From: an uncultured Granulosicoccaceae bacterium
GTDB lineage: Bacteria; Pseudomonadota; Gammaproteobacteria; JABXHR01
DNA length: 5,970 bases
Assembly: GCA_937921805.1 (NCBI GenBank)
Contig: CAKZUS010000220.1
Span: 1-5,970 of the forward strand
Direction of reading: 5' to 3'
Shown here: piece by piece, positions 1 through 5,134 of the stretch
How positions within the stretch are numbered: the stretch's first letter is position 1
How the letters are laid out: each line of letters begins with the position of its first letter
Translations under genes and position numbers: made by a program
The notes under the pieces: generated by a model
What the model was told of the DNA's origin: nothing
Seen by the model: the letters and a program-made list of their open reading frames with translations, nothing else
Databases searched by the model: none

Positions 1-219
1 CATCACATCCAACGGCTCCCCGGCGGCGCGCTCAAGCTCCACCACTGAGCCTTGGTTGAGCTTGAGCAGCTCACGAATAGACAAACGACTGCGCCCAACC
101 TCCAAAGACAAGGTCAGCGGCACATCTAAAATCACATCAAGATTGACTTCTCTTTCGGGGCGCTCGGCCCCGGCACTATCTAACTCTTGCAGCGGTGCTG
201 CCTCGGCATTATCACTCAT
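1..219 (-). CDS. fliN: Flagellar motor switch protein FliN, N-terminal part (cut by window edge)
   Basis: FliN forms the bottom of the cytoplasmic C-ring with FliM and also docks FliH-FliI for export. Translation of the minus strand from ATG at 219 gives 73 residues that run off the window at base 1 without a stop. The first 25 or so residues are a variable acidic leader. From about residue 26 the conserved SpoA/FliN domain begins, with the readable motifs NLDVILDVPLTLSLEVGR, IRELLKLNQGSVVEL and AGEPLDV, which are close to textbook FliN. FliN proteins are usually about 110-160 residues, so roughly half is present. Its ATG overlaps the fliM stop as ATGA (216-219), which indicates translational coupling. 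It was read by hand because it has no stop in the window. The identification is secure; only the C-terminus is unseen. Confidence 0.95.
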   Translation of the reverse strand, partial: MSDNAEAAPLQELDSAGAERPEREVNLDVILDVPLTLSLEVGRSRLSIRELLKLNQGSVVELERAAGEPLDVM

Positions 220-1262
220 GATGCACTCTGCGATTCGGAATGAGGGGGGGTCGCCACTGGCGCGGCGAGGGTACGGGGAGGGCTCGATTCACTGGCCTCC
301 TGCAGGTCCAGAAACTCATCGACCTGGACGGCAAGGTTGGCGCGCGAACGCCCAAGACGGCCACGCATCGTGCGCACGCCTTCTAGGAAAATATCGATTT
401 TCTCCGGCTCATCAATAGGAAGAATGTCACCAGGGGCCATTTGCAACAGGCGGCGCATGGTGAGCTGCAGCGGCATCAGGCTCGCCACCATGGTGGCGCG
501 AACATTCATGACCTCTTCGCGCACTTGTATGGCCCAGCGCTCGTCTTTTTCCTCGTCGGAGGCCGAAGTGGATTCAAGCTTCGACTTAATCGGCTCCAGG
601 CTGGCATACGGCATTACGATTTGAAAATCGCCACCGCCCCCTTCGGCGTTTACCGTGAAGCTACACACGACAGCCAGATCATTCGGGCCGCAGATTTGCG
701 TCATCTGCACATTACTTTCGTGCCCGGCTACTGATAGCTCAACATGCTGCACAGGTGCCCATGCGGCGCGCAAATCATGCAAGATCGCCTCGGCAATGAT
801 GTTGATGATCCGCACTTCTGTCGAGGTATATTCTCGTCCTTCTTCGGCGTCGAACTCTCGACCGACTCCGCCGAAAAACGTATCTACCACGCGAAACACT
901 AAAGCCGGCTCAAGCACAACCATGCCCATCCCCCGCAAGGGATTGAGCCGGATCAGGCTAAAGCTTGAGGGAACGTAGAACGCCTCGGCCAGCTCTGAAA
1001 AGCCCACAATGCGCACACCATTGATCACAATCTCGGCGGGCTTGCGCAGTACGTCGGAGGCGCTACTGCGAAAAGCCCGGGCAAAGCGTTCATTGATCAA
1101 GTCAAGCGCCGGCAAACGCCCTCGCGACACGTGCTCTTGACTGGTGAGATCGTAGGGGCTGTAGTCCACATCAAGCTGCGGCTTGACATCCACATTGCCG
1201 TCATCGACTTCGGTGAGTAGCGCGTCTAGCTCATCGCGCGAGAGAAGCTCTTTATCTACCAT
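216..1262 (-). CDS. fliM: Flagellar motor switch protein FliM
   Basis: FliM is the C-ring protein that receives phospho-CheY and passes the direction signal to FliG. The 348 residues are slightly longer than the 334 of E. coli. The N-terminal CheY-P binding peptide is visible as LLSRDELDALL (residues 6-16). The middle CheC-like domain covers about 50-230 and carries the GGxG motif as GGVG (131-134) within DTFFGGVGREFD, the FliG contact. A FliN-like SpoA domain follows at about 255-322, ending in NLAVQVDEFLDLQ. The last 26 residues are a Pro/Ser-rich tail that is probably disordered, and a run of four Gly (208-211) sits in a likely loop of the middle domain. The gene begins 6 bases after the fliL stop and overlaps fliN by four bases. 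I see no strong Shine-Dalgarno before the ATG, so coupling to fliL is likely. Confidence 0.97.
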   Translation of the reverse strand: MVDKELLSRDELDALLTEVDDGNVDVKPQLDVDYSPYDLTSQEHVSRGRLPALDLINERFARAFRSSASDVLRKPAEIVINGVRIVGFSELAEAFYVPSSFSLIRLNPLRGMGMVVLEPALVFRVVDTFFGGVGREFDAEEGREYTSTEVRIINIIAEAILHDLRAAWAPVQHVELSVAGHESNVQMTQICGPNDLAVVCSFTVNAEGGGGDFQIVMPYASLEPIKSKLESTSASDEEKDERWAIQVREEVMNVRATMVASLMPLQLTMRRLLQMAPGDILPIDEPEKIDIFLEGVRTMRGRLGRSRANLAVQVDEFLDLQEASESSPPRTLAAPVATPPHSESQSAS

Positions 1263-1268
1263 AGCGTG

Positions 1269-1814
1269 CTACTGCATCAAGAACTTGGTGAAATACACCT
1301 CAGCGATGTCTCCAAGCTGCTCGTTGTCATCTAGCACACCAATAATGGTTTCTTTGGCCAAATCACGCAGGCGCTCTTTGCCCTCAGGGGTCAGCAGGTC
1401 TTCATAATGCGCATCGCCCAGCATGATGACCAAGCTATTGCGTAACATCGGGCGGTAGTTATTGAGCGCATCGAACGACTCTTTTTCATAACTCAGCACC
1501 GTAATCCCCACCGTGAGGAAGTGCTCTACCTCATCGCCAGAGATGTTCACCGTCAACGGGGGATCAAAGTCCATATACCAAGGATCGCCCTTGATCTCAC
1601 GTCTGGGCGCCATCTCTTGCTCGAGCTGGGAGTTCGCGTCGTCGATGAGCATCTGCATCTCGTCAACCTTGGACGACATAACAAACCACACCCCTCCTGC
1701 ACCGATGCCCAGCATCAGCACTGCCACGACAATAGTGATGATCAGCCCTTTCTTACCGCCACCACCACCGCCGCCTTCTTCTTCTTCAACGACTGCTGCG
1801 TCTTCTTTTGCCAT
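1269..1814 (-). CDS. fliL: Flagellar basal body-associated protein FliL
   Basis: FliL is a single-pass inner-membrane protein that surrounds the MotAB stator units and supports torque and swarming. This copy has 181 residues. It has a short cytoplasmic leader with four Glu (10-13) and seven Gly (14-20), then Lys-Lys, then one hydrophobic segment at about residues 23-46 (LIITIVVAVLMLGIGAGGVW). A periplasmic stalk at about 47-75 is followed by the FliL domain. Family hallmarks are the DPPLTVNI-like strand near 84-91, the LRDLAKETI helix and the C-terminal signature EVYFTKFLMQ, which matches the usual FliL ending. The gene is first after a 161-base gap and follows a sigma-54 promoter match at 1853-1868. 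fliM starts 6 bases downstream. The Glu/Gly leader is encoded by a trinucleotide repeat and may vary in length. Confidence 0.95.
   Translation of the reverse strand: MAKEDAAVVEEEEGGGGGGGKKGLIITIVVAVLMLGIGAGGVWFVMSSKVDEMQMLIDDANSQLEQEMAPRREIKGDPWYMDFDPPLTVNISGDEVEHFLTVGITVLSYEKESFDALNNYRPMLRNSLVIMLGDAHYEDLLTPEGKERLRDLAKETIIGVLDDNEQLGDIAEVYFTKFLMQ
1755..1787 (-). repeat. Compound trinucleotide microsatellite in the 5' part of fliL
   Basis: On the plus strand (RCC)7 at 1755-1775 is followed directly by (TTC)4 at 1776-1787. On the coding strand this reads as four GAA (Glu) and then seven GGY (Gly) codons, residues 10-20 of FliL, just before the membrane segment. Slippage would change the leader length in steps of one residue without a frameshift. 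Both the repeat and its frame were read directly. Confidence 0.85.
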
Positions 1815-1852
1815 AGCACTGAACTATTCGCTGGATAACTAGATCAGTAGTT

Positions 1853-1868
1853 AGCAACTCATATGCCA
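1853..1868 (-). promoter_or_regulatory. Sigma-54 (RpoN) promoter of fliLMN
   Basis: The minus strand reads TGGCATATGAGTTGCT from 1868 to 1853. Against the sigma-54 consensus TGGCACRNNNNTTGCW, every defined position matches except the sixth (T for C), and the GG-to-GC spacing is exactly right. The -24 GG is at 1867-1866 and the -12 GC at 1855-1854, which puts the start of transcription near 1842 and leaves a leader of about 28 bases before the fliL ATG at 1814. The site lies in the only non-coding gap before fliL. In Pseudomonas-type flagellar systems the fliLMNOPQR-flhB operon is known to be RpoN/FleQ dependent, which fits. Confidence 0.85.
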
Positions 1869-1870
1869 CA

Positions 1871-1899
1871 GAAATATATAAAAATATTCTTTATATTTC
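1871..1899. repeat. AT-rich inverted repeat upstream of the fliL promoter
   Basis: GAAATATA at 1871-1878 and TATATTTC at 1892-1899 form a perfect 8-base inverted repeat with a 13-base spacer, so the half-site centres are 21 bases apart, about two helical turns. It sits two bases upstream of the -24 box. It lies in the AT-rich block 1871-1925, where only 7 of 55 bases are G or C, while the genes on both sides are GC-rich. It could be a regulator site or simply bent, easily melted DNA; I do not recognise the factor. Some self-complementarity is expected by chance in such AT-rich DNA. Confidence 0.5.
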
Positions 1900-1908
1900 A
1901 ATTACTTA
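1896..1908 (+). promoter_or_regulatory. Candidate IHF binding site upstream of the fliL promoter
   Basis: The plus strand reads TTTCAATTACTTA, which matches the IHF consensus WATCAANNNNTTR at 8 of 9 defined positions (T for A at the second). It is followed by an A-tract (1908-1913). It lies about 54-66 bases upstream of the predicted fliL start of transcription, a usual distance for IHF bending at sigma-54 promoters. The match is good, but the AT-rich setting raises the chance of a false hit. Confidence 0.4.
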
Positions 1909-1941
1909 AAAAACGTTAATAATTCAAACGCCATTTCTGCA

Positions 1942-1962
1942 ACACCTCGTCGCAGCGAGTGT
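1942..1962 (-). other. Weak stem-loop just after the fliK stop
   Basis: Fourteen bases beyond the fliK TAG (1976-1978), the minus-strand RNA can pair ACAC-TCG with CGA-(G bulge)-GTGT around a six-base loop. No U-run follows directly; the nearest T-run in the RNA direction is about 27 bases further on, near 1913-1908. It is therefore not a standard intrinsic terminator. It may protect the fliK 3' end or have no role. Confidence 0.25.
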
Positions 1963-1975
1963 CAATGCACCGCGA

Positions 1976-3274
1976 CTAGGCCCAAGTATTGACGAGGCCC
2001 GGTGCCTCTCCCCAGAGTGGAGTCAAGCCCTCGGCTAGCGCCTGCGCGGCAGCAGAATCATCGTTGTCTTGGGGAGTATCCGCAGAGTCAGTGTCGTCGT
2101 CATGGCGAGCCGTGTTCTCGTCCTGCATACCCAAACCAATGTGGGCAGACAGACCCTGCTCCTCCAGTCCCTCACGCAGTTTCCCCATTTCGGCTTCGAT
2201 CAGGTCTTTCAAAGCCGGGTTATCTGGCACCATGTGCACCCGCAACTCCCCCTCGACCACCTCCACCGAAACATCGACATGTCCCAGATCCGCTGGGTCG
2301 AGCGCAATCTCTGCTTTCTGCACTCCGTTATTCACCATCATTTGCACGCGCTGCTGCATAGCCGTGGCCCAGGCCCCCGGCTGTGGTGTCAGGGAAAGCA
2401 AATAATGCGGTTTCACTGGCATCTCAGCACTGGACAGCTCCGTGGGCGTGTCACCTGTGACCTCTGTCCTCTCTGTGAATTCCATCATTGCGGTGTCTGA
2501 AGGCGCAATGCTCGCACCGGCAGCACTAGGCGGCGGCGCTGGTGGCCCAGAGCGTAGCGAAGACAGTGACGCCGACAAAGAAGACAGCAACGACTGGTTT
2601 GCCCCCTGTTCACGCTCCGTCATCATGTCATTGCCTGGCGCTGGGGCAATGTCCTGCTCCAGCCACTCGAAGTTCAACTCCGATGCAGCATAAGCGCTCG
2701 TTGCGAGCGCCGAAGTTCCTATGGGCAAAGACGGCGGCGGCAAAGAGGGAGCTGTGCCTGCCGCCGGGCGCTCACGCCCGCTTACGGGGGCCCGCCCTGT
2801 TGTTGATGACGCCATAGATGAGGCCATCGTCGCTACCGCGGCAACAGGGCCAGGAGCACTCTTGGCCACCTCGCCACCCAGGCCCTGAGCTGCTTGTAGC
2901 GCCATGGGCGTATCAGACTCCTCTGCTAAGGGGGCTTCTGTCTGCAATACTGCTCTGTCACTGGGGACTGGAGCAGGGGAGGCGGTACTGAATCGATGTG
3001 CTAACAAGCCCTCACTGGGAGTACTCGGCCCTGGGTTCAGTACTGCCGCCACGGCCTCAGTCGGCGTGGCCTCGGCTTGCGCGTCCACAGTGCGCACAGT
3101 GCGCGCAAGCGGTTGCATTGCCAGAGGAGGCGTCCCCTCTAGCGATTGCGGCTCTGCCACGGGTGTTGCTTGCATCAATAATGCAAACAAACCCGGTGGC
3201 CCGGCCTGTTCATTCGCGACGCCCGGCATCCCCCCAGTGGTGCCGGCCGCCGCAGATACGTTCTGAAGTGTCAT
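1976..3274 (-). CDS. fliK: Flagellar hook-length control protein FliK
   Basis: FliK is a secreted molecular ruler: it samples hook length and, on reaching the set length, its C-terminal domain contacts FlhB to switch export from rod/hook to filament substrates. This one has 432 residues. Residues 1 to about 285 are low-complexity and rich in Ala, Pro, Ser and Thr, as expected of the extended ruler part. The conserved domain (Flg_hook type) is at about 298-378. It has the core AEIALDPADLGHVDVSVEV (321-339), then ELRVHMVPDNPALKDLIEAE and LREGLEEQGL, which match the usual pattern of two strands and two helices. An acidic linker (about 386-407, eight Asp) and a short tail ending in Trp-Ala follow. 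The gene stands alone between two gaps, with its own sigma-54 promoter match at 3319-3334. The ATG at 3274 is preceded by a modest AGAG-type ribosome site. Confidence 0.93.
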   Translation of the reverse strand: MTLQNVSAAAGTTGGMPGVANEQAGPPGLFALLMQATPVAEPQSLEGTPPLAMQPLARTVRTVDAQAEATPTEAVAAVLNPGPSTPSEGLLAHRFSTASPAPVPSDRAVLQTEAPLAEESDTPMALQAAQGLGGEVAKSAPGPVAAVATMASSMASSTTGRAPVSGRERPAAGTAPSLPPPSLPIGTSALATSAYAASELNFEWLEQDIAPAPGNDMMTEREQGANQSLLSSLSASLSSLRSGPPAPPPSAAGASIAPSDTAMMEFTERTEVTGDTPTELSSAEMPVKPHYLLSLTPQPGAWATAMQQRVQMMVNNGVQKAEIALDPADLGHVDVSVEVVEGELRVHMVPDNPALKDLIEAEMGKLREGLEEQGLSAHIGLGMQDENTARHDDDTDSADTPQDNDDSAAAQALAEGLTPLWGEAPGLVNTWA

Positions 3275-3318
3275 AGCTGCTTACTCTGTTGCTTATGGTG
3301 CAGTCTCGCTATCCACTC

Positions 3319-3334
3319 AGCAAGGTGCGAGCCA
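3319..3334 (-). promoter_or_regulatory. Sigma-54 (RpoN) promoter of fliK
   Basis: The minus strand reads TGGCTCGCACCTTGCT from 3334 to 3319. Compared with TGGCACRNNNNTTGCW, only the fifth position differs (T for A), and the spacing between the -24 GG and the -12 GC is exact. The predicted start of transcription is near 3308, about 34 bases before the fliK ATG at 3274. The -24 part overlaps an inverted repeat (3326-3356). In Pseudomonas aeruginosa fliK is reported as a separate RpoN-dependent unit in the FleR-controlled class, which agrees with a promoter here. Confidence 0.8.
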
Positions 3335-3356
3335 GTGCCACTCGCACTGGTTCGCA
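3326..3356. repeat. Imperfect 13-position inverted repeat between fliJ and fliK
   Basis: On the plus strand TGCGA-G-CCAGTGC (3326-3338) and GCACTGG-T-TCGCA (3344-3356) are inverted copies around the five-base spacer CACTC; 12 of 13 positions are complementary. In the fliJ-side mRNA (minus strand) this is a 5+7 bp stem with one A-C mismatch, beginning about nine bases after the fliJ stop codon. No U-run follows, so it is not a standard intrinsic terminator. The arm at 3326-3338 overlaps the -24 part of the fliK sigma-54 promoter. It may be a 3'-end stabilising or attenuating hairpin of the upstream transcript, or a protein-binding dyad. A competing pairing TGCGAG (3326-3331) with CTCGCA (3341-3346) also exists. 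Confidence 0.75.
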
Positions 3357-3365
3357 TTGTGACTA

Positions 3366-3800
3366 CTAGCGTTTGCTTTGCAGCGCTCTCGCCGTAACAC
3401 GGTCGTCTTCAAAGCGCTCTTGAACACGGGCTTCACGCAAATCCGCTACGTCTTTCAGGCGCTGCGCCACTTTTTGCAACGCCCGGTGCCGTTGGCGCAA
3501 AGCGTTCCATTGATCTTTCAGGCGACGCTCTATCGCTTGTGCCCGTTCAATCTGCCTCTGCTGCTTCTCCAGAGCCTGATCCAAGCTGTGGAGAAATCCT
3601 CGCCGACGCATGAGTGCGCCAATGCTTTGCTCGCCCAGCAGAGGCTGGGTATATTCAGCGCGATACGCCGCCAGTTGGTCTCTCTGCTGGACGTGTTTGC
3701 GCAAAGCGAGACGAGCCTCAATCACCTCGTGCTCGGCCGCCTCACTGCGACGCAGCGCATGCTCTACGAGCGGCGCCAGACGCTTATGGCGAGCACGCAT
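3366..3800 (-). CDS. fliJ: Flagellar export protein FliJ
   Basis: FliJ is the small coiled-coil stalk that inserts in the FliI ATPase hexamer, links it to FlhA and escorts chaperones in flagellar type III export. The 144 residues match the usual length of about 147. The sequence is almost entirely charged helix, rich in Arg, Gln, Glu and Ala, with two long antiparallel coiled-coil segments at about 1-55 and 75-135, and no signal or membrane segment. FliJ proteins are poorly conserved, so the call rests on coiled-coil character, length and position directly after fliI. The ATG at 3800 overlaps the fliI stop as TAATG, with no clear ribosome site of its own, so translational coupling is expected. 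It is followed by the 91-base gap that holds an inverted repeat and the fliK promoter. Confidence 0.9.
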   Translation of the reverse strand: MRARHKRLAPLVEHALRRSEAAEHEVIEARLALRKHVQQRDQLAAYRAEYTQPLLGEQSIGALMRRRGFLHSLDQALEKQQRQIERAQAIERRLKDQWNALRQRHRALQKVAQRLKDVADLREARVQERFEDDRVTARALQSKR

Positions 3801-5134
3801 TAGTCAGCGAGTAGCTGCTGCAGCGCCTGCTCGGACTCGGCGACACTGATGCCCTGCTGCTCGGGTTGCTGCAAAAAAGCCATGATTTGTGGCTCCAGCG
3901 CCAAGGCTTGATCAAGCAGCGGATCGCTGCCTTTCTGATAGGCACCGACGGCGATAAGGTCGCGACTTTGCTGCAACTTGCTATAAAGACGGCGCAGCGT
4001 GGTAGCGGATGCCAGATGCGATGGCAAGACGATTTGTGGCATCACCCGGCTGATGGAAGACTCGACGTCGATAGCCGGAAAATGTCCCCCTTCTGCCAGC
4101 TCTCGCGATAGCAAGATATGTCCATCGAGAATAGCGCGCGCCGCTTCGGCAATGGGATCGCTACTGTCCTCACCTTCAGTGAGCACCGTATAGAACGCCG
4201 TAATCGACCCGCCTCCTTCAGGACCATTGCCTGCGCGCTCGACCAGCGCGGGTAGCTTGGCAAAAACCGAGGGAGGATAGCCCCGCGTCGCGGGCAGCTC
4301 GCCAGTAGAGAGGGCAATTTCTCGTTGCGCTTGCGCATAGCGCGTCAGGCTGTCCATGAGCAACAGCACTTGCTTGCCTTGATCGCGAAAATATTCGGCA
4401 ATGCTATTGGCGAGCATCGCGCCATGTAGGCGCATCAACGGAGGGCTGTCTGCCGGTGCGGCAATCACCACCGCGCGCGCGCGCCCTTCCTCGCCGAGGA
4501 TGTGCTCAATGAATTCTTTAACCTCCCGCCCCCGCTCACCGATCAGCCCCACGACCACCACATCGGCACTAGTATAGCGGGCCATCATGCCCAGTAGCGT
4601 CGACTTCCCCACGCCAGGACCGGCAAACAAGCCCATCCTCTGCCCTCGCCCCACACGAAACAGCGCATTGATTGCCCGTACTCCCACGTCAATCCCCTCG
4701 TCAATGGGTGCGCGCATCAGTGGATTCACCTGCGGGCCGTGAAGACTGACTTCGGTATGGCCATAGGCGGCGGGCAAACCATCAAGCGGGCGCCCCGCAC
4801 CATCGATCACCCGGCCCAGCAAGGCGTCGCTGACACTAATGCGCTCTTCCATTTCCAGAGGCAAAACGCGGGCGTTGGGCTGGATCCCCTCGACGTGCCC
4901 CGTAGGCATAAGATAGAGGCGATCGCCATCGAAACCTACGACTTCGGCGTCGATCTCGCGCCCGCCGCTCTCAATGCGGCAACGCTCCCCATAAGCAGCC
5001 TGGCAGCCTACCGCCTCTAGCGTCAGGCCGACCATTCGGGTCAGGCGTCCTGCCACAGGGGGCGGGCGCAATGGGGGTAACCGAGCGTTGAGGCCTTCCA
5101 GCCGCGACGCCCAAGGCTGGCGAAGGCTACTCAC
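3800..5134 (-). CDS. fliI: Flagellum-specific ATPase FliI
   Basis: FliI is the cytoplasmic ATPase of the flagellar type III export gate, a hexamer related to F1-beta that uses ATP hydrolysis to help unfold and release substrates. From GTG at 5134 the protein has 444 residues (E. coli 457). The N-terminal part contains GRLTRMVGLTLEAVG, as in other FliI. The Walker A AGPGVGKST is at residues 171-179, GLIGERGREVKEF with the catalytic Glu near 200, the Walker B LLLMDSLTRYA starting near 257, and SVFAKLPALVERAGNG and GGSITAFYTVLTEGED follow. An open frame reaches 5284, but its first 50 residues are out-of-frame fliH sequence. The GTG at 5134 puts GRLTR about 28 residues in, as in E. coli, and gives a fliH stop/fliI start overlap GTGAGTAG (5127-5134). 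It is coupled to fliJ by TAATG. Confidence 0.97.
   Translation of the reverse strand: MSSLRQPWASRLEGLNARLPPLRPPPVAGRLTRMVGLTLEAVGCQAAYGERCRIESGGREIDAEVVGFDGDRLYLMPTGHVEGIQPNARVLPLEMEERISVSDALLGRVIDGAGRPLDGLPAAYGHTEVSLHGPQVNPLMRAPIDEGIDVGVRAINALFRVGRGQRMGLFAGPGVGKSTLLGMMARYTSADVVVVGLIGERGREVKEFIEHILGEEGRARAVVIAAPADSPPLMRLHGAMLANSIAEYFRDQGKQVLLLMDSLTRYAQAQREIALSTGELPATRGYPPSVFAKLPALVERAGNGPEGGGSITAFYTVLTEGEDSSDPIAEAARAILDGHILLSRELAEGGHFPAIDVESSISRVMPQIVLPSHLASATTLRRLYSKLQQSRDLIAVGAYQKGSDPLLDQALALEPQIMAFLQQPEQQGISVAESEQALQQLLAD

Noticed and set aside
1942..1962. Hairpin after fliK as an intrinsic terminator
   Set aside because: The stem is short with a bulge and no U-run follows; the nearest T-run is about 27 bases downstream. 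Kept only as a weak stem-loop.
1961..1966. GTCAAT as a FleQ half-site upstream of fliL
   Set aside because: Only one half of the reported GTCAATAAATTGAC-like palindrome is present, the other arm does not match, and a six-base match is easily due to chance.
2002..2500. Long plus-strand open frames opposite fliK, and similar ones opposite fliM, fliL, fliJ and fliH
   Set aside because: They lie wholly inside well-supported minus-strand genes, have low-complexity or Ser/Arg/Pro-rich translations typical of antisense frames in GC-rich DNA, and show no recognisable domains.
3326..3340. Alternative sigma-54 reading TGGCACTGGCTCGCA upstream of fliK
   Set aside because: It has a perfect TGGCAC half, but the GC falls one base too early, and sigma-54 spacing is strict. 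The overlapping TGGCTCGCACCTTGCT has correct spacing.
4042..4338. 98-codon minus-strand frame inside fliI
   Set aside because: It is out of frame within the conserved ATPase domain and its composition matches a frame-shifted shadow of fliI.
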